From Rhodococcus sp. OK302 (GTDB lineage Bacteria; Actinomycetota; Actinomycetes; Mycobacteriales; Mycobacteriaceae): a stretch of DNA of 64,000 nucleotides. Position numbers and translations under genes: made by a program. Below are positions 1-8,273 of this stretch, in pieces. The stretch lies in assembly GCF_002245895.1 (NCBI RefSeq), contig NZ_NPJZ01000002.1, positions 434,001-498,000 of the forward strand, in the 5' to 3' direction. How positions within the stretch are numbered: the first letter of the stretch is position 1; the number at the start of each line of letters is the position of its first letter. The notes under the pieces were generated by a model that was given only the letters and a program-made list of their open reading frames with translations, had not been told where the DNA came from and did no database searches.

Positions 1-771
1 GCAGACAAAGCCGGCGTCGACCTGCAGATCATCAGTGGTAACGATGACTCGGTGGCGCAGGCCAATGCCTTCGACAATCTGATCGCCAGTGGTGTCGACG
101 CCATTATTGTCGACGCGATCGACACCGACGGAATCAAACCGTCGGTGGTCAAGGCCAAGAACGCCGGCATCCCCGTCGTCGCAGTCGACGCGACCATCGA
201 CGATCCAGCACTGTCGACTCAGGTCGGTACTGCCAACGCCGAGGGCGGTGCTCACATCGGAAACACCTTGGCCGACATCGCGAACAACACTGGAACGGTC
301 GGTATCGTCGGCGCGCTCAACAGCACGGTTCAGCTGGAACGGCAGAAGGGCTTCGCCGACACCGTAACCGGTCGGGGAATGACCGTCGGCACCGTCGTGG
401 ACGGACGCAATATCCAGGAGAACGCACAGACCGCAGCGGAGAATCTGCTGACCGGCGGAGGCGACATGAAGTACGTCTACGCTACCGGTGAGCCGGCTCT
501 GATCGGGCTCGTTGCGGCGGTCAACAGTCAGAAGGCGCAGGATCGCATCCAGGCTGTCGGTTGGGATCTTTCGGATCAGGCGGTAGGCGGACTCAAAGCC
601 GGTTGGCTTAACGGCGTGGTCCAGCAGAACACCTTCGAATTCGGCTACGAGGCAATGAATTCGGCAATCGACCTGGCTTGTGGTCGCGGCGCTCCGGCGA
701 ACATCCCCGTCCCCACCCAGATCGTTACACCGGAGAACGTCGCCGACTACATGTACTACTTGGAGAAGTAA
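1..771 (+). CDS. sugar ABC transporter substrate-binding protein, 3' part
   Basis: This is the last 256 codons of a periplasmic-binding-protein-like (RbsB type) solute receptor; the reading frame is open from base 1, so the signal peptide and first domain strands lie outside the window. Visible family features include the hinge-type repeats of alternating beta strands and Gly/Ala-rich helices and a late Trp-Asp segment (VGWDLSD) typical of ribose or xylose binders. In Gram-positive bacteria such receptors are lipid-anchored and hand the ligand to the membrane permease. The ATPase gene follows after 2 bp, so it is the first visible member of a transport operon. The substrate cannot be read from the sequence. 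Confidence 0.9.
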   Translation, partial: ADKAGVDLQIISGNDDSVAQANAFDNLIASGVDAIIVDAIDTDGIKPSVVKAKNAGIPVVAVDATIDDPALSTQVGTANAEGGAHIGNTLADIANNTGTVGIVGALNSTVQLERQKGFADTVTGRGMTVGTVVDGRNIQENAQTAAENLLTGGGDMKYVYATGEPALIGLVAAVNSQKAQDRIQAVGWDLSDQAVGGLKAGWLNGVVQQNTFEFGYEAMNSAIDLACGRGAPANIPVPTQIVTPENVADYMYYLEK

Positions 772-773
772 TC

Positions 774-1541
774 ATGGCACCTCCACTGATCGAGCTTTCG
801 GGAATCACCAAGTCGTACGGACCGGTGAAGTCCCTTCGAGGAGTAGACCTTCGGCTGGCGAAGGGCGAAGTACTCGGAGTTGTCGGCGACAACGGCGCGG
901 GCAAGTCCACCCTGATGAAGATCCTCGCGGGTGCCGTTCAACATGACGGCGGAGAAATGCGCGTCAACGGTGAACCCGTGCGCTTCTCGACGCCGCTCGA
1001 CGCGCAGCAGAAGAAGATCGGAATCGTCTACCAGGACCTGGCGCTGTGCGACACTCTCGATGTCGCCAGCAATCTTTTCCTCGGTAGAGAACCGCGGAAA
1101 GGTCCCTTCCTCGACCGGCATGCCATGCACGAGAAGGCAGCTCACATTCTCGCCGACCTGCATGTCAAGGTGAAGTCGACCTATCAGGAGATCGGGCAGC
1201 TTTCCGGCGGACAGCGTCAAACTGTCGCGATTGCCCGTGCGGTGTCGTTCCGCCCGGACGTACTCATCCTCGACGAGCCCACCGCGGCGCTCGCTGTCGC
1301 CGAGGTCGAGTCGGTACTCAAGCTGATCACAGACGTGGCAGCGGCCGGGGTCGGTGTCATTCTCGTGACGCACCGCCTGCAGGATCTGTTCCGGGTATGT
1401 GACCGGATCACGGTCATGTACGAGGGACAGAGTGTCGACGACGTACCGATCGGCGATCTCAACATCGAGTCCCTCGTCGGGCTCATCACTCGAACACCGG
1501 TGACGCACCGGACATCGGCAGCACAGGGAGCTACGGCATGA
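774..1541 (+). CDS. sugar ABC transporter ATP-binding protein
   Basis: A 255-residue ATPase that powers the transporter. It has Walker A GDNGAGKST at residues 38-46, signature LSGGQRQ near 145, Walker B LILDEP and the switch His in VTHR. It is a single cassette, about half the length of the fused two-cassette RbsA/XylG proteins, so a homodimer like FrcA is expected. ATG at 774 is chosen because it lies 3 bp after the receptor stop; an upstream GTG at 678 would overlap the receptor gene by 94 bp. Its stop overlaps the permease start (ATGA), which implies translational coupling. Confidence 0.93.
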   Translation: MAPPLIELSGITKSYGPVKSLRGVDLRLAKGEVLGVVGDNGAGKSTLMKILAGAVQHDGGEMRVNGEPVRFSTPLDAQQKKIGIVYQDLALCDTLDVASNLFLGREPRKGPFLDRHAMHEKAAHILADLHVKVKSTYQEIGQLSGGQRQTVAIARAVSFRPDVLILDEPTAALAVAEVESVLKLITDVAAAGVGVILVTHRLQDLFRVCDRITVMYEGQSVDDVPIGDLNIESLVGLITRTPVTHRTSAAQGATA

Positions 1542-2581
1542 CCACTCTCGAGAAGGCACAGGCGCCGGTCGAGCGAAAGCTTGCCGCAAAGCCGTCGTTG
1601 TGGGACAGCGTGAACAAACCGACGTTGGCGATGCTGGCGGTGACAGTTGCCGTTGCAACCGTATTCTCGGTAACTACGTCGTCCTTCCTGACTTTTGCTA
1701 ACATTTCCAACCTGGCGACCCAAATTGCGCCTGTTCTGATCATTGCCGTCGCAATGACTTTCGTGATCACTGCCGGTCAGATCGACCTTTCGGTGGGCGC
1801 GATCGTGGCCTTCGTCGCGGCGATGAGTGCCGAACTGATCCAGGCCGGCGTAGATTCCTCCCTGGTTTTCGTCATCGCACCGGTGATGGGTGCGGCTTGG
1901 GGACTGATCAACGGTTGGCTTGCTGCTTACCAGGGCATTCCGCCTTTCATTGTCACACTCGCGACAATGTCCGTTATCCGAGGCATCGCGCTCTACCGGA
2001 CCGAAGGGTTCTCGGTCCCGGTTCCAGCTGACACTTACTTTGCAAAGTTGGGAACCGCAGAGTTCCTCGGGTTCTCGGCGAGCGCCTGGATCGCTCTCGT
2101 TGTGGTGGTAATCGGAGCATTTGCGCTCAACCGCATGCGATTCGGGCGGTATGTCACCGGTATCGGATCGAACGTGGAGTCGGTGCGACGCTCGGGGGTC
2201 AACACTCGTCGAGTGTTGATGATGACGCTAGTGTTCACAGGGCTCGCCGCAGGCATCGCCGGATTGCTGATCGCGGCTAGGCTCGGCTCGGGCTCGGCGA
2301 ACTCCGCCACTGGATTCGAACTCACCGTGATCACGGCTGTGGTGCTCGGCGGTACCAACCTATTCGGTGGGCGTGGCACGGTGATCGGTACGGTCATCGG
2401 TGCCGTACTGACAGGGATCATCGCCAATGGACTGACGCTGCTCGGTGTCAGCCCGTTCTTGACACCGATTATCACCGGAGTTGTTCTGCTACTCGCCATC
2501 TGGATCAACATGCGAGGACATACACTGGGTGCTCTGTGGCGGAAGCTGCAGTCGGCACCATCAGGGTCCGCGAGATCATGA
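1538..2581 (+). CDS. sugar ABC transporter permease (RbsC-like)
   Basis: A 347-residue multi-span membrane protein of the BPD_transp_2 type (RbsC/XylH/FrcC). After a roughly 30-residue cytoplasmic N-terminus there are 8-10 hydrophobic helices. The family landmarks LVITAGQIDLSVG-like (here FVITAGQIDLSVGA) and a late GGTNLFGGRGT segment, which contacts the ATPase, are both present. It forms the membrane channel of the importer with the ATPase and receptor encoded just upstream. Start and stop both overlap neighbours by 4 bp. Confidence 0.93.
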   Translation: MTTLEKAQAPVERKLAAKPSLWDSVNKPTLAMLAVTVAVATVFSVTTSSFLTFANISNLATQIAPVLIIAVAMTFVITAGQIDLSVGAIVAFVAAMSAELIQAGVDSSLVFVIAPVMGAAWGLINGWLAAYQGIPPFIVTLATMSVIRGIALYRTEGFSVPVPADTYFAKLGTAEFLGFSASAWIALVVVVIGAFALNRMRFGRYVTGIGSNVESVRRSGVNTRRVLMMTLVFTGLAAGIAGLLIAARLGSGSANSATGFELTVITAVVLGGTNLFGGRGTVIGTVIGAVLTGIIANGLTLLGVSPFLTPIITGVVLLLAIWINMRGHTLGALWRKLQSAPSGSARS

Positions 2582-3627
2582 GCAACGTTCGTACGGTCAC
2601 CGGAACAATCGACAGCTCCGAACTCGGTTTGGTTCTCCCACACGAGCATCTACACAACGATGTCACCGGTGCGTACATCGAATCCCCGGATCCGGTTGTG
2701 GCCGAAAGGCTCGCCGTGCCGGTGCGAGCAGAGGACGCGTGGCTCCTCCGCGACAATCCGTACTCCAGTCTCGACAATTGTCGTGTCGACGACGAGTTGG
2801 CCGTAGTGGAGGACCTCGCAGACTTCGCACGCCTGGGCGGTCGGACGATCGTCGATCTGACACCGCCCGGATTGGGACGGGCGCCGGAAAAATTGGCGGA
2901 GTTCTCCCGGAAGTCGGACGTTCGGGTGGTCATGGGCTCGGGGTGGTACCTCGAGCAGACCCATCCAGTCGAGGTATGCGAACTCGGGGTCGATGATCTG
3001 GCTGGCTCGCTGATCGACGAGTTCAATCCCGCAATGACCTTGGCGCCGGGAGTGATCGGGGAGATCGGCGTCTCTCCTCTTTTCACCCAGAACGAGGCGA
3101 AAGCCTTACGGGCAGCATGTATCGCGCAGCGTGAGGTTGACGTTCCTTTGTTCGTGCATCTCCCTGGATGGCAGCGGGTTGGCAGTCAGGTGGTCGACAT
3201 CGTGGTAAATGAGATGGGCGTTGAGCCGCAGGCAGTTGTCTTGTGCCACATGGACCCGTCGGGACACGACGTCGAGTACCAACGATCACTGGCGGACCGC
3301 GGAGTCTTCCTCGAGTTCGACATGATCGGAATGCCTTTCGACTTCCCGGGTGAGGGGTTGTCTCCTCATCCGTCGGAAACTGCAACAGCTGTAGCCGGTT
3401 TGGTGAATTCCGGACATGCCGGGCAACTTCTTCTCAGCCATGACCTTTTCCTCAAAGCGATGCTCAGAAAGCACGGCGGAAACGGATTTTCGTACGTACC
3501 ACTCGCCTTCGCCGCACGACTGGTGCGCGCAGGCGTTGACCCCCAGCAAGTGTCCGCACTGATGCGAGACAACCCGAGGTCGCTCTTCGAGCAGGCCGCG
3601 AAAGGAAGCAGAAGCAGTCATGGGTAA
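2578..3627 (+). CDS. phosphotriesterase-family metal hydrolase
   Basis: A 349-residue TIM-barrel amidohydrolase of the phosphotriesterase/PHP family. The paired metal ligands H22-x-H24 sit in PHEHLH, with later His residues in FVHL and LCHMD and the catalytic Asp in LSHD. Members hydrolyse lactones or phosphoesters with a binuclear metal centre. The ATG at 2578 overlaps the permease stop (ATGA) and is preferred to an upstream GTG at 2536 buried in the permease. Because it is coupled to an importer it probably processes the imported compound, perhaps a sugar lactone or phosphate ester; the exact substrate is unknown. Confidence 0.85.
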   Translation: MSNVRTVTGTIDSSELGLVLPHEHLHNDVTGAYIESPDPVVAERLAVPVRAEDAWLLRDNPYSSLDNCRVDDELAVVEDLADFARLGGRTIVDLTPPGLGRAPEKLAEFSRKSDVRVVMGSGWYLEQTHPVEVCELGVDDLAGSLIDEFNPAMTLAPGVIGEIGVSPLFTQNEAKALRAACIAQREVDVPLFVHLPGWQRVGSQVVDIVVNEMGVEPQAVVLCHMDPSGHDVEYQRSLADRGVFLEFDMIGMPFDFPGEGLSPHPSETATAVAGLVNSGHAGQLLLSHDLFLKAMLRKHGGNGFSYVPLAFAARLVRAGVDPQQVSALMRDNPRSLFEQAAKGSRSSHG

Positions 3628-4372
3628 ACGAGTACTGATCGCCGGAGAGAGCTGGATGACGACGTCGACGCACGTCAAGGGCGTCGACGAGTTCAGCGTC
3701 CATTCCTACGTCGAGGGGGTGGGTCCGTTGCGGGATGCCCTCACTTCACGTGGCCACAATGTGACGCACATGCCCGCGCACCTGGTACCGACGCAGTTCC
3801 CTGGAACACCGGAGGCATTGTCCCAGTTCGATGTGGTTGTACTCTCCGATATCGGAGCGAACTCGCTGCAGCTGGCTCCCAGCGTGTTCGACCAATTCCG
3901 GGCCGGTGAGGATCGCCTTGTCGCGCTTCGTGATTGGGTGAGTTCCGGCGGTGCGCTGATGATGATCGGCGGGTATCTGTCGTTCTCGGGATTCCAGGCG
4001 CGAGCGGCTTTCCGTCAAACCGCAATCGCCGACGTCCTCCCTGTGACGATGTTGGCCGAGGACGATCGCGTCGAGACCCCGGCCGGAATCGTCCCGACCG
4101 TCGTGGATCCGGATCACCCCACACTGGGTGGCGCCGGCGCGACGTGGCCCGCGCTCCTCGGTTACAACCGCGTTGTCGCGAAAGACGGTGCAGTAGTTCC
4201 GGCAACGATCAACGGCGATCCGCTCGTCGCGGCCGGCGAGTACGGCGCTGGACGCTCGATCGTCTTCACCTCGGATTGCTCACCACACTGGGCCCCGCCG
4301 GAGTTCTGCGAGCAGTGGGCCGGTTATACCGACCTCTTCGACGGTCTGATCAGCTGGGTTGCCGGCGAATGA
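3620..4372 (+). CDS. glutamine amidotransferase-like (class I GATase-like) protein
   Basis: A 250-residue cytoplasmic protein resembling the GATase1-like/ThuA group. It begins MGKRVLIAGESW, has an alternating alpha/beta layout, GGALMMIGGY in the position of a nucleophile elbow but without an obvious catalytic Cys, and ends with GAGRSIVFTSDCSPHW. Relatives lie beside sugar uptake and hydrolase genes and few have proven activities. It overlaps the hydrolase gene by 8 bp and the following TenA-like gene by 4 bp, so it is part of the same operon. Assignment of a reaction is not possible from sequence alone. Confidence 0.75.
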   Translation: MGKRVLIAGESWMTTSTHVKGVDEFSVHSYVEGVGPLRDALTSRGHNVTHMPAHLVPTQFPGTPEALSQFDVVVLSDIGANSLQLAPSVFDQFRAGEDRLVALRDWVSSGGALMMIGGYLSFSGFQARAAFRQTAIADVLPVTMLAEDDRVETPAGIVPTVVDPDHPTLGGAGATWPALLGYNRVVAKDGAVVPATINGDPLVAAGEYGAGRSIVFTSDCSPHWAPPEFCEQWAGYTDLFDGLISWVAGE

Positions 4373-4995
4373 GTCGGTCTTCCGACCTGCTTGCGCGGCA
4401 GCAGAGCAATCTCGCTGCCGCGCGGGCGGTTCCCTTTATCGAAGAGGCCATCGGCGGGACGTTGAGTGATGAGGGATTCCGCCGGTACCTCGTGATCGAA
4501 GAAGCATTCGTACTTACAGCAGTCAAGGTGTTGGGACTGGTGGTTGCCGAATCGCCGACACTCGATGAGGCGTTCGATCATGTGACCTCGATGTCCAATC
4601 TGGTTGGCGAACAACGTGAGTACTTCGCTCAGTTGCGTTCCCGATTTCCGTTCACGGGGGACACCGAAGCTCTAGTTGAGGAGTCGTCCGTGCTCTCGAA
4701 GCATGCATTGACGCTCGCACGAGAAGAAGGCCGGGCTGCGGCGCTGGTGGGTATGTACGCGGCCGAGAGCTTGTACCTCGCGTGGTGCCGAGAAGCTGCA
4801 GCTGTCGATGTGGAGCGAGAACCTGCGATGCAGGAATGGGTGCTGATGCACACCGCTCCACCGTTCGTTGCGCAGGTTGCTGTGTTGGCGTGCGAGGTAG
4901 ACGCGATGCCGGAGTCGGTGACCGATGAGGATCTCGATCGTTGGTTCGCCGGGATGCTGAGCGCGGAGATCGACTTTCACGACGTCGCAGTTTGA
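4369..4995 (+). CDS. TenA-family (haem-oxygenase-fold) protein
   Basis: A 208-residue all-helical protein. Features that match TenA/PqqC relatives are the N-terminal FRRYLVIEEAFV segment, a central Glu/Asp-rich helix pair and YAAESLYLAWC, where TenA enzymes carry their catalytic and substrate-contacting residues. TenA enzymes hydrolyse aminopyrimidine breakdown products of thiamine, but many divergent members have other roles. ATG at 4369 overlaps the preceding stop (ATGA). As the last gene of the import operon it may act on a nitrogen-containing product; that is inference. Confidence 0.7.
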   Translation: MSRSSDLLARQQSNLAAARAVPFIEEAIGGTLSDEGFRRYLVIEEAFVLTAVKVLGLVVAESPTLDEAFDHVTSMSNLVGEQREYFAQLRSRFPFTGDTEALVEESSVLSKHALTLAREEGRAAALVGMYAAESLYLAWCREAAAVDVEREPAMQEWVLMHTAPPFVAQVAVLACEVDAMPESVTDEDLDRWFAGMLSAEIDFHDVAV

Positions 4996-5194
4996 CTGTG
5001 CTCGGATCTGGCAAGTTTTTCGGTGCTGATGTCCCATCCGCGTGGACGTTGATCGAAAACTGTTGCGTATGAACAATTTCGTGTAATGACCTCAGGGCGG
5101 TCAAAGCTAATCTAGCGGGTGATCGTTGGTGAAAGACTGAGCGGCGCAGCTTGTTTGGGGAAGGGCGTGACGGCATACCTTTGGCGGTCCTCTT
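4996..5194. other. intergenic, no gene seen
   Basis: About 200 bp after the uptake operon. No convincing hairpin terminator and no coding sequence was found before the IS6 debris. Confidence 0.5.
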
Positions 5195-5500
5195 TCAGGA
5201 GGCAACACCGCTCGCGGTGACGTCCTGCCAGACCGCGAAACGGTCGCCCATCTCGGTACGTTCATTCGGGTGCTGCAAGCAGGTGTCGGCCAGGGCCGAA
5301 AGCCGTGATGCAGTTGATCGCTTCGGATGATGTGCGCGCGGATCCCGGCTCAGGCGACTTTCTGAGTGGCCCGGGCATTTTGGGTGTTCTGTGCTCACCG
5401 GGCATGACTGACTTCTGCTGATCACGTAGCCGGGGGAGGAGTCGAATCGGTTCCGCCACTGCGTAGCGTCGGTGTGTTTTCGCAGAGTCGTCGCGGTCGG
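5195..5500 (-). pseudogene. IS6-family transposase, 3' remnant
   Basis: The minus strand encodes, in two different frames, FGPGRHLLAA and TEMGDRFAVWQDVTASG. These match the extreme C-terminus of the IS6-type transposase found at 20295-20590 (RPRRHLLTAVE and TEMADRFAVWQEVTA). The catalytic core is gone and at least one frameshift separates the matching blocks, so it is inactive debris marking an old insertion next to the uptake operon. Confidence 0.65.
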
Positions 5501-5598
5501 CTTCGACGTGTCATAGGCGATCTGTGTGCGGTCTTGCCCCGTCCTTCCGTACCCGCTGCGTCGCTGTCGACGAAACGCAAATTACTCGGGTCTGGCGG

Positions 5599-5802
5599 CT
5601 ATGTGTGGTAGCGCTGGGCTTGGGCCAGGATCGCGGCGACGGCGGCTGCGCGGGAGGACAAGTGCAGCGTGGCATGGTTTTCGATGGTTTCGTGAGCGGC
5701 AATGGCTGACAGGCCCGTCAGTTCCATGATCATGCCTTGCGCATGCTCGAAAGACGCCCGTTCTTCCCACGAAGGCAGGATCGGTCTGCCACTTTGGGGC
5801 AT
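5599..5802 (-). CDS. small ANTAR-domain protein
   Basis: A 67-residue protein whose body reads like a lone ANTAR RNA-binding domain: FEHAQGMIMELTGLSA, then AAHETIENHA and a final helix with VAAILAQAQR. ANTAR domains bind paired stem-loops in mRNA leaders and act as antiterminators, usually attached to GAF or receiver domains; no sensory domain is visible here. A good ribosome-binding site (GAGGTG) lies about 5 bp before the ATG at 5802. Several small ANTAR-only proteins are known in actinobacteria. The gene lies alone among IS debris and could itself be a fragment. Confidence 0.5.
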   Translation of the reverse strand: MPQSGRPILPSWEERASFEHAQGMIMELTGLSAIAAHETIENHATLHLSSRAAAVAAILAQAQRYHT

Positions 5803-6290
5803 TGTTCACCTCACTGACGGGACGGTGCGCTGATGCCGCGGCATCGAAACAGAAGTCGCAGGCGATGAAGATGTGTGATGCAAGGAGGAACTCTAGCGAA
5901 GAGGGCAGGATTTCTCGGCCTCTTGGAACGCTGATGGCAGCGTTGCACCCTGTCGATGATCATCGTCGGGGCCGTGAAGGATGGGAGCGAGCCGCTCCGG
6001 TCGTCATGACTGGCCGAGTGGTGGGTACCTGTCAGACTTCGAGTCCTGTTGAGGGCAGTGTGGGTGTGGAACCACGCGCGCCGACCTGCGCGTCGGTTCC
6101 CCATATCTCGGAGGACTGAGTTTCGGGTTCACTGTCCAGCCGGCGAGCTTCCCGGATGTAGTCCACTCCATTCAATTCTTCGGAGCTTACTGACAGTAAT
6201 CTGCACGTCATCCTGACGAAGAACCGTTGTACGTCCTCCAGATCAAGGCGCCCGCCGGGTTGCTCTCCTCGTGTTTAAGGGTGGCATGTC
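5803..6290. other. intergenic, no supported gene
   Basis: Nearly 500 bp with only Arg/Ser/Pro-rich shadow frames. A stretch near 6005-6060 superficially resembles a tRNA arm but cannot be folded into a complete tRNA. Confidence 0.4.
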
Positions 6291-6320
6291 GGGACTATCC
6301 TTCCTTATAGGGAACTATCC
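6291..6320 (+). repeat. 10-bp direct repeats upstream of AAA ATPase gene
   Basis: The near-identical decamers GGGACTATCC (6291-6300) and GGAACTATCC (6311-6320) are spaced 20 bp start to start, two helical turns, about 30-60 bp upstream of the ATPase start. They could be an operator pair; no regulator is identified. Confidence 0.35.
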
Positions 6321-6339
6321 AGAAAAATGGATATACACC

Positions 6340-6352
6340 TATAGTGTTGGAT
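6340..6352 (+). promoter_or_regulatory. probable -10 box for a leaderless transcript
   Basis: TATAGT at 6340-6345 lies exactly 7 bp before the ATG at 6353, the usual distance from a -10 hexamer to the transcription start in actinobacterial leaderless genes. No Shine-Dalgarno sequence precedes that ATG, which fits. The -35 region is not recognisable. Confidence 0.45.
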
Positions 6353-7528
6353 ATGGACCTCGAGTTGAACCCGTTCACCCCAGGATCAGGGCTCCGCCCG
6401 CCCGCCCTCGAAGGCCGCAACGACCAGATCGAGGCGTTCGATCTTCTTGTCGCGCGCAGCAAACGGCGTAATTACGACCGCGGCATGATTCTCTCCGGAT
6501 TGCGAGGTGTCGGAAAGACGTCTTTGCTCAACTACCTGGCCCATCATGCCGACAGTCAGGGTTGGCTGACGATCAGCATCGAGGGCCGTCCCAGCTCCTC
6601 GGGTATTGCGGCGGTCCGCAATACACTCGCGCAGGAATTGTCGTTAGGGCTGCGCCGCTACAGTCGCAAACAGCGACTCAAGGACAGTGTCGACGATCTG
6701 ATCGCGTTGGCTCGGAACTTCTCGGTGGGCGTGTCGGTTGCGGGTGCCTCGGTCAACGTTTCCGCGCCCCGGCCGCAGGTAGATCCGGGTGATATTGCGA
6801 TAGACCTCGAAGAGCTCGTCGAGGCGATCTGCGAGGTTCTGCGGCCCCGAAACAGTGCATTCGGGCTGTTCATCGACGAAATGCAGGACCTCGACCAGGA
6901 CCTTCTCACAGCGCTGCTCGCGGTCCAGCATAAGGCGAATCAGCGGCAGTGGCCGTTCTTCGTCGTCGGTGCCGGTCTGCCGAACCTGCCTGCCGTTCTC
7001 GCGGACTGCCGCTCGTACGCCGAAAGGCAGTTCCTGTACAGCACAATCGGGCCGTTGGCGTCTGTAGACGCGGCGGACGCACTTCGGCTACCTGTCCAAG
7101 CACATGGCGGCGATTTCACTTCCGAAGCATTGGACGTGCTCGTGGAGACGAGCGGCGGTTATCCGTATTTTCTGCAGGAGTACGGCAAAGCGATCTGGAA
7201 TATCGCGCCCGGTACACCGTTCGAACTTGCGGATGCGCTCGGCGCGGTGGAAGTCGGCCGCCGGCACCTCGACGATGGGTTCTTCCCGTCGCGGTGGGAT
7301 CGGGCCACTCCGAGGGAACGGAAGTATTTGGCGGCGATGTCGACTCTCGGTGAGGATCAGCCGCGGTCGGCGAAGGTTGCCGAGGCGATGGGGTCGACTG
7401 CCGCAGGAACCAGTGAGGTGCGTGATTCGGCGATCAAGCGTGGTCTGATCTGGTCACCTGAACGCGGGCGGATTGCGTTCACGGTTCCGGGGATGGCAGA
7501 TTTCATTCGGCGCCAGCAGTTGGATTGA
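6353..7528 (+). CDS. AAA-type ATPase (Orc1/STAND-like AAA_16)
   Basis: A 391-residue P-loop ATPase. Walker A GLRGVGKTS is at about residues 49-57, Walker B FIDEMQDL about residue 170, a sensor-type VVGAGLP follows, and the C-terminal third looks like a winged helix (RERKYLAAM, AIKRGLIWS). This is the layout of archaeal Orc1/Cdc6-like and bacterial AAA_16 ATPases used in defence, replication and signalling modules. It has no N-terminal DNA-binding domain. ATG at 6353 is preferred to GTG at 6344 because of the -10 box spacing. Its last 75 bp overlap a convergent gene. Confidence 0.8.
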   Translation: MDLELNPFTPGSGLRPPALEGRNDQIEAFDLLVARSKRRNYDRGMILSGLRGVGKTSLLNYLAHHADSQGWLTISIEGRPSSSGIAAVRNTLAQELSLGLRRYSRKQRLKDSVDDLIALARNFSVGVSVAGASVNVSAPRPQVDPGDIAIDLEELVEAICEVLRPRNSAFGLFIDEMQDLDQDLLTALLAVQHKANQRQWPFFVVGAGLPNLPAVLADCRSYAERQFLYSTIGPLASVDAADALRLPVQAHGGDFTSEALDVLVETSGGYPYFLQEYGKAIWNIAPGTPFELADALGAVEVGRRHLDDGFFPSRWDRATPRERKYLAAMSTLGEDQPRSAKVAEAMGSTAAGTSEVRDSAIKRGLIWSPERGRIAFTVPGMADFIRRQQLD

Positions 7529-8128
7529 CCGGTTGAGTTGGTCGGCGAGTCGACTGATCGGGCGTGTGTCGATGGTCAGATTCGTCGACTGGTGTTCTCC
7601 GGTGATGTGTACGCCGGCGCTGGCGCGGACATGGGCGTCACCGCCGATGGCGACGGTGGTGGTGTCGGTGGCTGCGATGCGGGCGTATCCGGCGGCGTGG
7701 ACGTGGCATTGGCAGTGCGCGAAGACGATGGCGTGCTCGTCGGCATGGATGTCGGCATTGTCGGTTCCGACGATCTGACTTGAGTCGTGTGCGTTGATGG
7801 TGGTGGTGTCGAAGGCTTCGACGTGGGCGAAGTCGTAGGCGGTTACGCGGGCGTGGTGGGTGGCTTGGAGGAAGCAGTGGCCGGCGGCGGTGATGGATCC
7901 GCCGGTGACGGCGGCGCAGGTTTGTCCGGTGATGGTGATGTCGATGTTATCGGGGATGTGTCCGAGGTCGAGCCATTGGTCTGGGCCGGAGTCGATGGTC
8001 AGTGTGGTGGCGCCGGCGTCGAGGTGGCGGGTGTATTCGCTGTAGCTGCGGACGGCTAGCGCCGGGTGGGTGCGCTCGGAATGGCGGCGAGGGCGGCGGC
8101 GAGCGACGTGGTCGATGGGTGCGTTCAT
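7454..8128 (-). CDS. period-8 repeat (beta-solenoid-like) hypothetical protein
   Basis: A 224-residue protein without recognised family. Residues about 85-180 consist of degenerate 8-residue repeats of the form V/I-x-A-x-D/G-x-A/S-x (VTAYDFAH, VEAFDTTT, INAHDSSQ, IHADEHAI), the spacing expected for short beta strands in a solenoid. The ends are Arg/Pro-rich and it has no signal peptide. Such proteins occur in actinobacterial accessory DNA and phages with unknown role. The 3' end overlaps the convergent ATPase gene by 75 bp. The PLD-like gene lies 145 bp upstream on the same strand. Confidence 0.6.
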   Translation of the reverse strand: MNAPIDHVARRRPRRHSERTHPALAVRSYSEYTRHLDAGATTLTIDSGPDQWLDLGHIPDNIDITITGQTCAAVTGGSITAAGHCFLQATHHARVTAYDFAHVEAFDTTTINAHDSSQIVGTDNADIHADEHAIVFAHCQCHVHAAGYARIAATDTTTVAIGGDAHVRASAGVHITGEHQSTNLTIDTRPISRLADQLNRSIQLLAPNEICHPRNRERNPPAFR

Positions 8129-8273
8129 GGATCGATATTGCCTGTGTCCACGGAAGTTCGGGTGGTTCTGGGTGGGGGAGTCCGGTCACGATATGACTAC
8201 GCCGCTGCCGTCGAGATCCCGAGGCGCCGCACATTTCCGAATTGGCGCTCGAACATGACATGCCTCTTGTTGG

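Noticed and set aside
756..1658. 300-codon minus frame opposite the ABC ATPase
   Set aside because: Antisense shadow; the plus strand has complete Walker and signature motifs.
3934..4368. N-terminal extension of the TenA-like protein
   Set aside because: It is an Arg-rich shadow of the GATase-like gene; the ATG at 4369 overlaps the preceding stop as usual in this operon.
6000..6065. tRNA-like stretch (GGCCGAGTGGT...TTCGAGTCC)
   Set aside because: No complete cloverleaf or acceptor stem can be formed; likely coincidence or degraded sequence.
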